Part shown: positions 1 through 10,160 of the stretch, piece by piece
Position numbering within the stretch: the first letter of the stretch is position 1
How the letters are laid out: each line of letters opens with the position of its first letter
Source: RYN-133 sp963708645
GTDB taxonomy: Bacteria; Actinomycetota; Actinomycetes; Mycobacteriales; Jatrophihabitantaceae
Direction of reading: 5' to 3'
NCBI GenBank assembly: GCA_963708645.1
Contig: CAVPTA010000008.1
Coordinates: 248,001 to 312,000, forward strand
Length of the DNA: 64,000 nucleotides
The notes under the pieces: generated by a model
Told to the model about the DNA's origin: nothing
The model's input: only the letters and a program-made list of their open reading frames with translations
The model's database searches: none
Program-made: the position numbers and the translations under genes

Positions 1-837
1 CAGGTACGTGCGTACCGATCCGACGGGCACGAACGCCAGGACGAACGCGGCCGACATGCCGGCGATGACGACCCACACGGTGAGCCCTCGGGCCGACGGC
101 TCGCCGATGTCCTCGCTGCGGGTGCGGCACGCGTGCCGCGCGATGAGCGCGAAGGCGATGCCCCACAAGACGATGCTGACCGAGCTGTAGTCGTAGGTAC
201 CGCTGGACAGGTGCAGCAGGAAGGTCGAGTCGGCCGTGGCGAACAGCGCGAAGCCGAGCAGCAGCGGCAACGACTCGCGGACGCGGCCGCGGCTGCCGAG
301 CACGACCTGCCCGGCGACGACCAGGCCGAGGATGATGTCGACGAGCGGGTACAGCACGGCCAGCAGCGCCGAGAGGCCGTCGTTGCGCAACTCGTTGGCG
401 GCGGCTGTCACGAGCAGGCCGCCGGCCAGGCAGGCCGTGCCGCCGCACACGACGGCTGTCTCCAGCCAGGTCACCGCTCCGGCAGCTCTGCGCCGGTCGG
501 TGTCGCTGAGCAGATAGCCGGCCATCGCGACGTAGGACGCGAGGAACAGCCACTCGCCCGGAGCGGGGAACTTGGTGAGATCGGGCTGCCCCGACCCGTT
601 GAGCACGGTCGAGCCGGCCGCGAAGAGGACGACCGCGACGAGCAGCAACACGATCGACAACCTGCGGGTGGCCAGCGCGGCCACGCCGAGACGTAGCAAC
701 ACGACGACGAAGAACACCGCGAGCGAGATGGAGATCCAGTCCTGGGCGAAGCCGGGCGCGGTCGCCTTGATCGCCAGCATGACCGCCGGGCAGATGGCGA
801 GCAGCAGCCACGGGGCGACACTGAGACCGCGCGTCAC
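1..837 (-). CDS. Polytopic membrane protein, N-terminal part only (possibly a membrane-anchored GGDEF/EAL sensor)
   Basis: The reading frame is open from a GTG at 837 to the window edge (279 codons), so the C-terminus is missing. GAGAAGG lies six bases before the GTG. The protein is almost entirely hydrophobic, with roughly eight to ten predicted membrane segments. These are separated by short loops such as LTKFPAPGEWLFLASYVAM and LSDTDRRRAAGAV. This pattern resembles the N-terminal membrane module of actinobacterial diguanylate cyclase/phosphodiesterase proteins, but no cytoplasmic catalytic domain lies in the window, so the function is inferred only. It is divergent from the decarboxylase-like gene at 979. 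Confidence 0.6.
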   Translation of the reverse strand, partial: MTRGLSVAPWLLLAICPAVMLAIKATAPGFAQDWISISLAVFFVVVLLRLGVAALATRRLSIVLLLVAVVLFAAGSTVLNGSGQPDLTKFPAPGEWLFLASYVAMAGYLLSDTDRRRAAGAVTWLETAVVCGGTACLAGGLLVTAAANELRNDGLSALLAVLYPLVDIILGLVVAGQVVLGSRGRVRESLPLLLGFALFATADSTFLLHLSSGTYDYSSVSIVLWGIAFALIARHACRTRSEDIGEPSARGLTVWVVIAGMSAAFVLAFVPVGSVRTYL

Positions 838-978
838 CCCGCGCCTTCTCGTCCCGACGGAGTCCACCCCTCCCAGATCGGCACTTCCGTTCGTGAAGTT
901 AGTGATTTCCTCGACAGATTTCGATACGTCCAGTTTTGTCCACGGGAGAGCCGGCCGCACATCGGGAAGAATCGTTGT

Positions 979-1320
979 GTGCACAACCTCGCCCCCGCGA
1001 TCCACCGGCAGCGCCTGGTCATCGAAGGCATCCCGAACCGGTCGATCAGCGACGTCGACATCGTCGAATACTTGAAATTGCTCACGAAGGTGCTCGACAT
1101 GAGCCCCCTGATGGACCCGGTCACCCACAGCTCGCCGAAGTTCGGCTGGGCCGGGTGGACGCACTGGGAGACCTCCGGGGCCCACTTCTACGCCTGGGAC
1201 ACCCCGCAGCTGTTCTTCTCGGTCGACATCTACACGTGCAAGGAGTTCCACAACAGCGAAGCTGTCGCGTTCACGCGCGACTTCTTCGGCGCGGAGACGA
1301 TCGAGCACCACGGGTTCTGA
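979..1320 (+). CDS. S-adenosylmethionine decarboxylase (SpeD)-like protein, divergent
   Basis: A 113-residue protein with a GTG start; GGGAAGA lies eight bases upstream. The start (LAPAIHRQRLVIEG) and the end (VDIYTCKEF followed by AVAFTRDFFGAE) match the pattern of class 1 AdoMet decarboxylase proenzymes, which cleave themselves to form a pyruvoyl cofactor. In the usual ESHLTIHTWPE region this protein reads WETSGAHFYAWDTPQ, so Ser66 is the only plausible pyruvoyl-forming residue and the His-Thr pair after it is altered. Cys87 corresponds to the conserved catalytic cysteine. Some SpeD homologues are known to have become ornithine or arginine decarboxylases, so the substrate is uncertain. No spermidine synthase lies next to it. 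Confidence 0.68.
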   Translation: MHNLAPAIHRQRLVIEGIPNRSISDVDIVEYLKLLTKVLDMSPLMDPVTHSSPKFGWAGWTHWETSGAHFYAWDTPQLFFSVDIYTCKEFHNSEAVAFTRDFFGAETIEHHGF

Positions 1321-1347
1321 CCCACCGCCGTCTGCCAGGATGACGCG

Positions 1348-2875
<1,528 letters not shown>

Positions 2876-2879
<4 letters not shown>

Positions 2880-3661
2880 GTCAGCTGCGCGAACGCCACC
2901 GCCGCTGCCGTGGCGACATTGAGCGAGTCGACGTCGCCGGCCATCGGGATGCGCACCTGCTGATCGGCTGCGGCGAGCGCAACCTCGCTCAGACCCGGAC
3001 CCTCCGCGCCGAGCATCAGCGCCCAACGTTGCGGCGCGGCGATCGCACGCAGGTCGTCGGCGGATTCGCGCGGCGTCATGGCCAGCAGGCGCAGGCCGTG
3101 CTGCTTGATGCGCTCGAGTTCGTCCGGCCACGAGCCGGGCAGCACGGCGAACGGGACGCGCAACACGTGCCCGATCGACACGCGCACGCTGCGCCGGTAG
3201 AGCGGGTCGGCGCACGTGGTGTCGAGCAGCACCGCCTCGACACCGAACGCGGCAGCGTTGCGGAACAGCGCGCCGAGATTCTCGAAGTCGTTGAGGCCCT
3301 CGAGGACGGCGATGCGCCGCGCGGTCGCGAGCAGCTTGTCGGGGTCAGGTGCCGCGGGACGCGACGCCGCGGCCAGCACCCCGCGGGTGACCCGGAAGCC
3401 GACGACGTCCGAGAGCACCCACTTGTCGCAGACGAAGGCCGGGACGTCGCGGTCGGCCAGGTCGGCGCGTAGCGATTCGATGCGTTTCGGGACGCCGATG
3501 ACCGAACGCATCGGGTACGCCGACCGGGCGAGTCGGGCCACCGCGTTGACGCCCTCGGCGATGATCAGGCCACGACGGTCAGGACGCACGTCGGCGTCGG
3601 TCAGATCACGGAAGTCGGCCAGCCTCGGATCGGCCGGGTCGTCGATCTCGATGACCTCCAC
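2876..3661 (-). CDS. SpoU/TrmH-family RNA 2'-O-methyltransferase
   Basis: 261 residues from a GTG at 3661. The C-terminal two-thirds is a SPOUT (knotted) methyltransferase. Motif 1 is GLNDFENLGALFRNAAAFG, motif 2 is LMLGAEGPGLS and motif 3 is IPMAGDVDSLNVATAAAVA, together the AdoMet-binding knot and dimer interface. The N-terminal ~90 residues form the L30e-like substrate-binding part typical of RlmB/TsnR-type enzymes. The likely target is rRNA or tRNA, but the nucleotide cannot be assigned. The preceding MFS gene, as read, runs 61 bases into this gene; that overlap disappears if the MFS gene has an indel. Confidence 0.9.
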
Positions 3662-4983
3662 AACCGGTGATTGTGGCCCGTCAGCGATGCGCGAGCGCGG
3701 GCAGGGCGTGCAGGCGCCCGGCCACGTCCGCCGCAGACATGCCGCGGCGGCGTGCGATAACGGCCGCGCAGCGCCGCCGTCGCGATCAGGCAGACAAGCC
3801 CGCCGCCGATCAGTCCCCAGCGCGGTCCTGCCACGCCGGCAAGCCAGCCGACGATCGGCGCGCCGAGTGGGGTGCCGCCCATGAAGCAGATCAGGTACAA
3901 CGCCATCACGCGTCCGCGCATGGTCGGGTCGACGCCGAGTTGGATCGAGGAGTTGCACGCCGTGGTCAGCGTCAGCATCGCCAGACCGGTCGGCACGAGC
4001 ACGATCGCGGTGAGCAGGTAGCTCGGCATCAGGCCGGACACGATCTCGAGCACGCTGAACACGACAGAGGCCATGACCAGGAACACCTGCGACGGGCGAC
4101 GGGTGCGCGTCGTGGCAACTACCGCACCGACGCACGCACCGAGGGCGAGCATCGTGGACAGCAGGCCGTAACCGGTCGCCCCGCGGTCGAAGACCTGCTT
4201 GGCCAGCAACGCCGTCGTGATCGCGAAGTTCAGACCGAACGTGCCGATGACGAAGATCAGGATCATCGTCAGCATGAGATCGGCGCGGCTGCGCACGTAG
4301 CGCAGACCCGCGCGCAACTGGCCACGGGCGCGGGCCACCTGCGGTGCCGGGTGCAGTTCGTCGGTGCGCATTGCGGCGAGCGCGGCCAACACCGCGATGC
4401 TCGACGCCGCATTCACGAGGAACGCCCAACCGGTACCCACCGCGCTGATCATCACGCCGGCGACGGCCGGACCGAGGATGCGGCCGGTGTTGAAGATCGT
4501 GGAGTTGATGCCCACCGCGTTGACGAGATCGTCCTTGCCGACCATCTCGACCACGAACGACTGACGGATCGGACTGTCAACGGCGGCGATCAGCCCGAGC
4601 ACGGTCGCAAGCACGAGCACATGCCAGTACTGCACAACCCCGGTGACCGCGAGCAGCCCGAGAACGAGCGCAACAAGGGCCAGCCCGGTCTGCGTCGCCT
4701 GCAACAAACGGCGCTTGTCGCCACGGTCGGCGAGCATGCCGCCCCACAGTCCGAGCACGAGTGCCGGTCCGAACTGCAGCGCGGTCACGATGCCGAGCGC
4801 GGTGCCGGAGTTGGTCAGCTCGAGCACGAGCCAGTCCTGCGCAACGCGCTGCATCCAGGTGCCGGTCAGCGAAACGAGCTGGCCCGATGCGTAGAGGCGG
4901 TAGTTGCGCACGTGCAGCGAGCGGAACATGCGTTGGCGGGTCGCGGAAGCGGATTGGAGGCTGGGAAAGGCGATCGCTGTCAC
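3601..4983 (-). CDS. MFS transporter, probable drug efflux, likely C-terminal frameshift
   Basis: A twelve-segment major facilitator of the group that starts FRSLxxRNYRLYASGQLVSLTGTWMQRVAQ. The loop motif GGMLADRGDKRR between segments 2 and 3 is the MFS signature. The start may be GTG 4983 (11 bases after the MarR stop) or ATG 4929. After residue ~410 the frame becomes an Arg/Pro-rich tail that runs into the TrmH gene. The neighbouring frame instead reads VIARRRGMSAADVAGRLHA and stops at 3681, just before the TrmH start. A single indel near 3765-3775 is therefore likely. It follows the MarR gene on the same strand, so it is probably the pump that this regulator controls. Confidence 0.85.
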   Translation of the reverse strand: MTAIAFPSLQSASATRQRMFRSLHVRNYRLYASGQLVSLTGTWMQRVAQDWLVLELTNSGTALGIVTALQFGPALVLGLWGGMLADRGDKRRLLQATQTGLALVALVLGLLAVTGVVQYWHVLVLATVLGLIAAVDSPIRQSFVVEMVGKDDLVNAVGINSTIFNTGRILGPAVAGVMISAVGTGWAFLVNAASSIAVLAALAAMRTDELHPAPQVARARGQLRAGLRYVRSRADLMLTMILIFVIGTFGLNFAITTALLAKQVFDRGATGYGLLSTMLALGACVGAVVATTRTRRPSQVFLVMASVVFSVLEIVSGLMPSYLLTAIVLVPTGLAMLTLTTACNSSIQLGVDPTMRGRVMALYLICFMGGTPLGAPIVGWLAGVAGPRWGLIGGGLVCLIATAALRGRYRTPPRHVCGGRGRAPARPARARASLTGHNHRLWRSSRSTTRPIRGWPTSVI

Positions 4984-4993
4984 TGCTGGTGTG

Positions 4994-5446
4994 TCACTGC
5001 TCCGCAAGTTTGTCGAGGACGGGGACGACGTCGCGCAACAGCGCACGTTCGTCGGAGGTCAATTGGTCGAGCTGCTTCGAGAGCCACGCATCGCGCGATC
5101 GGCGCTCGGAGTCGAGCAGCTCGCGACCGGCGTCGGTGACCGAGATGATCGCCTGGCGCTTGTCGGTCGGGTGGGCGTCGCGACGCACGAGGCCGCGCTC
5201 TTCGAGGTTCGCCAACACCTTGGTCATCGACGGCGGCTGCACCTTCTCGCAAGCAGCCAACTCACCGGCGCTCATCGGGCCGCGCTTGTGCAGCGTCCCC
5301 ATCGCCGCGATCTGCGTGAGCGTGACGGACATGTCGACGCGCTGGTTGCGGATGAGCCGCGTCAGCCGCAGCAGGGATGGGCGAAGCAGCGATGCGAGTT
5401 CGGCACTGGTGTGCCTTCCCGTCGCCTTGCTCGTGGCCGCCGTCAT
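4994..5446 (-). CDS. MarR-family transcriptional regulator
   Basis: A 150-residue winged-helix regulator. The recognition segment is MSAGELAACEKVQPPSMTKV, followed by the wing with the conserved DxR motif (RRDAHPTDKRQAIISVTDAG), and a C-terminal dimerisation helix. MarR dimers usually repress an adjacent transporter until a small ligand binds. Here an MFS gene follows 11 bases downstream on the same strand. An imperfect palindrome lies six bases upstream of the start codon and could be the autoregulatory operator. The ligand is unknown. Confidence 0.9.
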   Translation of the reverse strand: MTAATSKATGRHTSAELASLLRPSLLRLTRLIRNQRVDMSVTLTQIAAMGTLHKRGPMSAGELAACEKVQPPSMTKVLANLEERGLVRRDAHPTDKRQAIISVTDAGRELLDSERRSRDAWLSKQLDQLTSDERALLRDVVPVLDKLAEQ

Positions 5447-5451
5447 ATCCT

Positions 5452-5466
5452 TAGTCTAGCTAACTA
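5452..5466. promoter_or_regulatory. Candidate MarR operator between marR and the DUF2530 gene
   Basis: The sequence TAGTCTAGCTAACTA has inverted TAGT/ACTA arms around a seven-base centre and is AT-rich in a GC-rich context. It sits just upstream of the MarR start, where autoregulatory MarR sites usually lie. The assignment rests on position and symmetry only. Confidence 0.35.
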
Positions 5467-5493
5467 TCGAGCGGATCGCCACGGCCTTTCCCG

Positions 5494-5499
5494 TACGCT
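5494..5499 (+). promoter_or_regulatory. Candidate -10 box (TACGCT) of a leaderless promoter
   Basis: TACGCT fits the actinobacterial TANNNT -10 consensus. It is followed by exactly seven bases before the GTG of the DUF2530 gene, the geometry expected when transcription starts at the start codon. No Shine-Dalgarno sequence precedes that GTG. Confidence 0.45.
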
Positions 5500-5506
5500 C
5501 AGAAAC

Positions 5507-5728
5507 GTGGCGACGCGTCCGGATGCGCTCGAGGTCAATCCACGCCCGGTCGTCGCCGTCGGCTTCGCCCTGTTCTTCGCCGCGTTCGTCGTCCTGTTGC
5601 CGTTCTGGACGTGGCTCGGCGAGCACCATCACCGCGACTGGCTCTGGACCGCCCTGGCCGGCTGGCTGCTCGGGATCGTCGGTTGGGTGCTGATGGGACG
5701 CCACCGCCGCGCCGGACGCACGCTCTGA
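5507..5728 (+). CDS. DUF2530-like small membrane protein
   Basis: 73 residues from a GTG start. Two hydrophobic segments (VVAVGFALFFAAFVVLLPFW and LWTALAGWLLGIVGWVLMG) flank a short His-rich loop, WLGEHHHRDW. Two-segment proteins of this size and layout in Actinobacteria belong to DUF2530, whose function is unknown. It is divergent from the MarR gene and its stop is followed directly by the DinB gene's ATG, so the two are probably cotranscribed. Confidence 0.75.
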   Translation: MATRPDALEVNPRPVVAVGFALFFAAFVVLLPFWTWLGEHHHRDWLWTALAGWLLGIVGWVLMGRHRRAGRTL

Positions 5729-6208
5729 ATGGGCGCCTTCGACGTCCTGCTCGACGACGAGCGCGCCCAGCTCGACACCTTCGTCGACGACTACCGCGCT
5801 GCGCTCGAAAGCACGCTGGACGGCTTGACCGACGAGCAGGCACGCCGCCGCCTCGTCCCGTCGGCGACCACGCTGCTCGGGCTGCTCAAACACGTCACGT
5901 GGATGCAGCGCGTGTGGTTCGAGGAATGCATCGGCGGCACGCCGCGAGTCGAGCTAGGGCTGGTGAACAGTCCGGACGAGTCGTTTCGGCTTGCTGACGA
6001 CGACACCGTCGCCACCGTCACGGCGGCCCACCGGCAGGCATGTTCGACTGCCCGGACGGCCGTCGCCGACCTCTCGCTGGATGCCGTCGTCACCGGCCAC
6101 CGCGGCGGACCGCGCACGGTGCGCTGGGTCTACCTGCAAGTGCTGCGCGAGTTGGCGCAGCACTGTGGCCACGCCGACATCCTGCGCGAACAGATCCTCG
6201 CCGGCTGA
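5729..6208 (+). CDS. DinB/DUF664-family protein (mycothiol-transferase-like)
   Basis: A 159-residue four-helix-bundle protein. The metal site is suggested by three spaced histidines: LLKHVTWMQRVWFEE, then HRQAC, and RELAQHCGHADILREQ near the C-terminus. The sequence YLQVLRELAQHCGHADILRE is characteristic of the DUF664 group, in which some members transfer mycothiol or related thiols to electrophiles. The ATG abuts the stop of the DUF2530 gene, so translation is probably coupled. The substrate is unknown. Confidence 0.8.
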   Translation: MGAFDVLLDDERAQLDTFVDDYRAALESTLDGLTDEQARRRLVPSATTLLGLLKHVTWMQRVWFEECIGGTPRVELGLVNSPDESFRLADDDTVATVTAAHRQACSTARTAVADLSLDAVVTGHRGGPRTVRWVYLQVLRELAQHCGHADILREQILAG

Positions 6209-6224
6209 ATTCCGACGACGAACG

Positions 6225-6968
6225 CTAGGCGTTCGGCGTTATCTCGTCGCCGTCGTCGTAGACGAGCTCGCCGGTCTCGGCCAGGCGCGGGACGTGCACC
6301 TTGGCCTCGCTGTGCGCGCCGCAGCCGTACTCGACACTGACGACCTGCCCGTCGCGGGGAGTCATGTCGTTGCCGCAGACCCCGAACTTCGCCGACAGCA
6401 CGCCGGCCAGCGGGAGCAAGAAGCCGCAGGTGCCGCAGTGCGCAGGTGCCTGCCGCGCCATCGGCGTCTCGGGACCACCGTCGCCGCTCTGCCACCGGTC
6501 GGCGATGTCGAGGCGCGCGTCTCGCGAGAGCACCCGCTTGCGCCCGAGGCCGAGCTCGAAGGCGACCTGCTCGACGGCGGGGTCGTCGGAGCGCACGTAT
6601 GCGGGGACGAGTCGTCCGTCGTCGGCGTCTGCGGGCAACAGATCGCCCGGACCCATGTCACCTGGAGCCACGCGCTTGTCCCACGGCACCCACGCCGGTG
6701 CGAGCAGCGCATCGGAGCCCGGCAGAAGCACAACCTCGTCGACCGTCGGCGACTTGCCGCGCGGTGCACGGGTCAGCGTGACCGCCCAGTACCAGCCGCT
6801 GTAACCGGGCAGCGACGACGCGAACGCGTGGGTCACGAGCCGCTCGTCCTCGGCATGGACGGCCAGATGCTCACCGACCGATTCACCACCGACGTCGACG
6901 GCGGCCGCGCGAGCAAGGTCGATCGCGCGCGCGAGCAACGTGTCGGTCTTCACCCCGGTTGCAGTCAT
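6225..6968 (-). CDS. DUF3027 protein with a CxxC zinc-ribbon-like pair
   Basis: About 247 residues; an alternative ATG lies 12 bases further upstream at 6980. The N-terminal half has the family's conserved TLTRAPRGKSPTVDEVVLLPG stretch, ending in LLAPAWVPWDKRVAPGDMGP. The C-terminal third has CGTCGF and a later FGVCGN, which could bind zinc, and ends with a Cys/His pair in YGCGAHSE. The family is conserved in Actinobacteria but its function is not known. It is divergent from an MFS gene, an arrangement repeatedly seen next to futalosine-pathway genes. Confidence 0.85.
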   Translation of the reverse strand: MTATGVKTDTLLARAIDLARAAAVDVGGESVGEHLAVHAEDERLVTHAFASSLPGYSGWYWAVTLTRAPRGKSPTVDEVVLLPGSDALLAPAWVPWDKRVAPGDMGPGDLLPADADDGRLVPAYVRSDDPAVEQVAFELGLGRKRVLSRDARLDIADRWQSGDGGPETPMARQAPAHCGTCGFLLPLAGVLSAKFGVCGNDMTPRDGQVVSVEYGCGAHSEAKVHVPRLAETGELVYDDGDEITPNA

Positions 6969-7051
6969 GGCAGGACCCATTGTGGCTGATCGGCACTCCG
7001 GCGCGCATCGGCGGGGCCGTTTCGTCGCCGTGGTGGGGCAGGATGGTCACC

Positions 7052-8728
7052 ATGGCGAAGGACCCGGGCGCGGCACCCCGCAAGGGGCGCTTCTCCAAGT
7101 CCGGCCACACCTCACACGCGCCGCGGGTCAGCCACCCGCAGCAACATCACGACAGCTATCAAGACACCTACCGGCCGCCGCTGCCGCCCGCGCCGGCTCC
7201 GCCGCCACGACGAGTTCCGCCGCCCTACGACCCGGGCCCGTCCGACGAGTTCAGCCGACCGGCCTACTACGGCGGTGCGACCGAGCCACCGCCCGAGCCA
7301 CCGCCCGCGCAACGGCCCGCCGCTGCGCTCGGACGCGCCGCGCTCACGCGCACGAACAAGGCCGCGCGCGTCGTCACCCGCAAGGTGATCAGCGCGAGCA
7401 AGGCCGACGGTGCGCACGAGTCGGGGCTGACCGCGCTCATCTGGAACCAGGTGCTCAGCTACGGCACCGACGCGATGATCACGGTCGCGCTGGCCGGCAC
7501 GGTGTTCTTCGGCGCGTCCACGCACGCCCAGCGCGGCAACGTCTTGCTGTACCTGCTGATCACAATGGCGCCGTTCGCGGTCGTCGCGCCGATCATCGGT
7601 CCGGCTCTCGACCGCTTGCAGCACGGGCGCCGGTGGACGATGGCGGGCACGGCGATCGGACGTGCGGTGCTGGCGCTGATCATGGCGGGGCACCCGACCG
7701 AGTTGCTCGTGCTGTACCCGTGCGCGCTCGGCTCGCTCGTGTTCTCGAAGGCCTATGCCGTGGTGCGCGCGGCGGCGGCCCCACGACTCGTCCCGCCAGG
7801 CATGACGCTGACTGCGGCCAACGCGCGGCTGTCGTTCTTCGGGCTGGCCTCGACGCTCGTGCTCGGCGGCCTGGTCGGCGTGGTCATCAAGGTGACCGGG
7901 TCGTACAGCCTCGGGCTGTGGTTGACCGCGATCGGCTTCGCCGTGTGCGCGTTCTTCTCGTTCCGGCTGCCGTCGCAGGTCGACTCTGCCGTCGAAGCGA
8001 GCCGGCACCCGCAGGAACCGCCGCGACCACGCTCGCAGCAGCGGGTGCCTCCGCTGTCGCGAATCCGCAGCTGGGCGCGCCGTGGCTTCGACCAGCACGT
8101 CGTGATCGCGCTGCAGGGCGAGTCGGCGTTGCGGTTGCTGTCCGGGTTGCTGACGATCTACCTCGCGTTCTACGTCGAGAGCACCGCGCACGGGCTCGAG
8201 GCCGCCCTCGATCTCGGCGCAGTCATCGGTGCGGCGGGGTTCGGCAACTTCAGCGGAACCGCGATCGGCACGAAGCTCAAGATGGCCCGTCCCGAGGCGG
8301 TCATCGTCGCGTCGGTCGCGATCACCGCCGGCGTCTGCGTCATCGTCGCGCTCACCTTCAGCATCCTGTTCGCTGTTATCGGCATGTACCTGAGCGCGGT
8401 CGGCAACTCGCTGTGCAAGATCGCGCTCGACGCGTTGATCCAGCGCGACGTCGTCGAGACCTTGCGGTCGAGTGCATTCGCGCGATCCGAGACATTCCTG
8501 CAGCTCGCGTGGGTCGTCGGTGCGGCGATCGGCGTGGTGCTGCCGAGCAGCGCGGCCAACGGCGGCGCGATCGGCTTCTGGATCGCCGCGATCGTGATGG
8601 GCGCGGTGGCGGTGATCGTCGTGCTCCGCCTGCGGCTGCTGAACCGCACCGTTGCAGCGCGCGCCGAGCCGACGAGCGAGCGCATCCACCCGAGCAAGCT
8701 CGACCTCGGCAAGACCCGCCCGTACTGA
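7052..8728 (+). CDS. MFS-like membrane protein with a proline-rich cytoplasmic N-terminus
   Basis: 558 residues from ATG 7052, preceded by GGCAGG; ATG 7043 is an alternative. Residues 1-110 are polar and rich in Pro, Arg and His (PPLPPAPAPPPRR) with no membrane segment. The rest has about twelve hydrophobic segments in a major-facilitator layout, with the long central loop near the Arg/Pro-rich stretch at about residues 310-345. Its stop overlaps the ATG of mqnB, so it belongs to the mqnB-mqnD operon, although no role in menaquinone synthesis is established. The substrate is unknown. Confidence 0.8.
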   Translation: MAKDPGAAPRKGRFSKSGHTSHAPRVSHPQQHHDSYQDTYRPPLPPAPAPPPRRVPPPYDPGPSDEFSRPAYYGGATEPPPEPPPAQRPAAALGRAALTRTNKAARVVTRKVISASKADGAHESGLTALIWNQVLSYGTDAMITVALAGTVFFGASTHAQRGNVLLYLLITMAPFAVVAPIIGPALDRLQHGRRWTMAGTAIGRAVLALIMAGHPTELLVLYPCALGSLVFSKAYAVVRAAAAPRLVPPGMTLTAANARLSFFGLASTLVLGGLVGVVIKVTGSYSLGLWLTAIGFAVCAFFSFRLPSQVDSAVEASRHPQEPPRPRSQQRVPPLSRIRSWARRGFDQHVVIALQGESALRLLSGLLTIYLAFYVESTAHGLEAALDLGAVIGAAGFGNFSGTAIGTKLKMARPEAVIVASVAITAGVCVIVALTFSILFAVIGMYLSAVGNSLCKIALDALIQRDVVETLRSSAFARSETFLQLAWVVGAAIGVVLPSSAANGGAIGFWIAAIVMGAVAVIVVLRLRLLNRTVAARAEPTSERIHPSKLDLGKTRPY

Positions 8729-9324
8729 TGCGCGTACTCGTGGTGACGGCCGTCGACGCCGAGCGCGAGGCCATCGACCTGCCCGACGTCGTGGCCGGCG
8801 GGATAGGGCCTGCCGAAAGCGCAGCAGCCACGTCCGCGGCATTGGCGAGCGAGTCGTACGACCTGGTGATCAGTGCGGGCATCGCGGGCGGGTTCGCACC
8901 GCTGCCGATCGGCGCGATCGCCGTGGCGAGCACGATCGCGTTCGCCGACCTGGGCACGCAGTCCGATGCGGGCTTTGCGCCGTTGCCGTCGGCCGCCGCG
9001 CACTACGAGGTGGGGCCGAAACTCGCCGTCGAGCTGGCCGACCGCACCGGCGGCCACCTCGGGACGATCGTCACGGTCGCGACCGTCACCGGCACTGCGG
9101 CCGGAGCCGACGCGCTGCTGGCCCGCTATCCGGACGCGGTCGCCGAAGGCATGGAGGGTGCGGGAGTGGCCGCGGCCGCCGTGCGCCATCGGGTCGCGTT
9201 CGCGGAGGTGCGGGCGATCAGCAACGTGGTCGGCCCACGCGACCGCGCGTCCTGGCGCATAGCCGAAGCATTGGCGGCCCTGGGTCCGGCGCTGCATTCG
9301 GCCGCGCAAGGATGGACGGCGTGA
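8728..9324 (+). CDS. mqnB: Futalosine hydrolase (MqnB)
   Basis: 198 residues of the nucleoside phosphorylase/hydrolase fold. It cleaves futalosine to hypoxanthine and dehypoxanthine futalosine in the futalosine route to menaquinone. Visible family marks are the N-terminal LVVTAVDAEREAI, the glycine-rich ISAGIAGGF, and AEGMEGAGVAAAAVRHRVAF, where the glutamates contact the nucleoside, followed by VRAISNVVG. The ATG overlaps the upstream stop (TGATG) and its stop overlaps the mqnD start. The direct partnership with mqnD makes the assignment firm. Confidence 0.93.
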   Translation: MRVLVVTAVDAEREAIDLPDVVAGGIGPAESAAATSAALASESYDLVISAGIAGGFAPLPIGAIAVASTIAFADLGTQSDAGFAPLPSAAAHYEVGPKLAVELADRTGGHLGTIVTVATVTGTAAGADALLARYPDAVAEGMEGAGVAAAAVRHRVAFAEVRAISNVVGPRDRASWRIAEALAALGPALHSAAQGWTA

Positions 9325-10124
9325 GACTCGCCTTCTCGCCCTGCCCGAACGACACGTTCGTGTTCCATGCGTGGACGCACGGACTGATCGCCGATGCGCC
9401 GCCGGTCGAGGTGACCTACGCAGACATCGACATCACGAACACCGCCGCCGAGCGTGGCGAGTTCGACGTGGTCAAGGTGTCCTATGCCGCGCTGCCGTGG
9501 CTGCTGGACAAGTACGCGCTGCTGCCGTCCGGCGGCGCATTGGGCCGCGGTTGCGGGCCGCTCGTCCTCACACGCGGTGGCATCGCCTCCGTTGACGGAC
9601 GCACGGTGGCGGTCCCTTCGGAGCGCTCGACCGCCTACCTGCTGTTCCGCCTGTGGGCGAGCGGCCAGCGTCCGGCCCACATCGAGGTCGTGCCGTTCGC
9701 GCAGATCATGCCGGCGGTGCGCGACGGCGCTTTCGACGCCGGACTGGTGATCCACGAGGCCCGATTCGTGTACCCGCAGTTCGGGCTGGAGTCGCTGGTC
9801 GATCTCGGCGAGTGGTGGGAGGGCGACACCGGCCTGCCCATCCCGCTCGGCGCGATCCTGGCCGCCCGTCCGCTCGACGTGGCCCGGCTGACCTCGGTGG
9901 TGCGCGAGTCGGTCGAGTACGCGTGGGCCCACCCGGACGCCTCGCGCAGCTATATCGCCGACCACGCCGCCGAGATGGCACCCGACGTCCAGCAGCGCCA
10001 CATCGATCTCTACGTCAACGAGTTCACCCGCGACCTGGGCGACGAGGGCTACGGCGCCATCGACGCCCTGCTCACCCGCGCCCACGCCGAAGGCCTGATC
10101 CCGCCGACTCCCCCGCTGCGCTGA
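9321..10124 (+). CDS. mqnD: 1,4-dihydroxy-6-naphthoate synthase (MqnD)
   Basis: 267 residues. It converts cyclic dehypoxanthine futalosine to 1,4-dihydroxy-6-naphthoate in menaquinone synthesis. The start RLAFSPCPNDTFVFHAW is the family signature. VKVSYAALPWLLDKYALLPSGGALGRGCGP and the catalytic histidine region GLVIHEARF are present. I chose GTG 9321, which overlaps the mqnB stop and has AAGGA eight bases upstream; ATG 9312 is a weaker alternative. The protein adopts a periplasmic-binding-protein-like fold but acts in the cytosol. Confidence 0.94.
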   Translation: MRLAFSPCPNDTFVFHAWTHGLIADAPPVEVTYADIDITNTAAERGEFDVVKVSYAALPWLLDKYALLPSGGALGRGCGPLVLTRGGIASVDGRTVAVPSERSTAYLLFRLWASGQRPAHIEVVPFAQIMPAVRDGAFDAGLVIHEARFVYPQFGLESLVDLGEWWEGDTGLPIPLGAILAARPLDVARLTSVVRESVEYAWAHPDASRSYIADHAAEMAPDVQQRHIDLYVNEFTRDLGDEGYGAIDALLTRAHAEGLIPPTPPLR

Positions 10125-10160
10125 GCGTCCCATCCGGGCCGCCCACCTTGCCCCGCGCCG

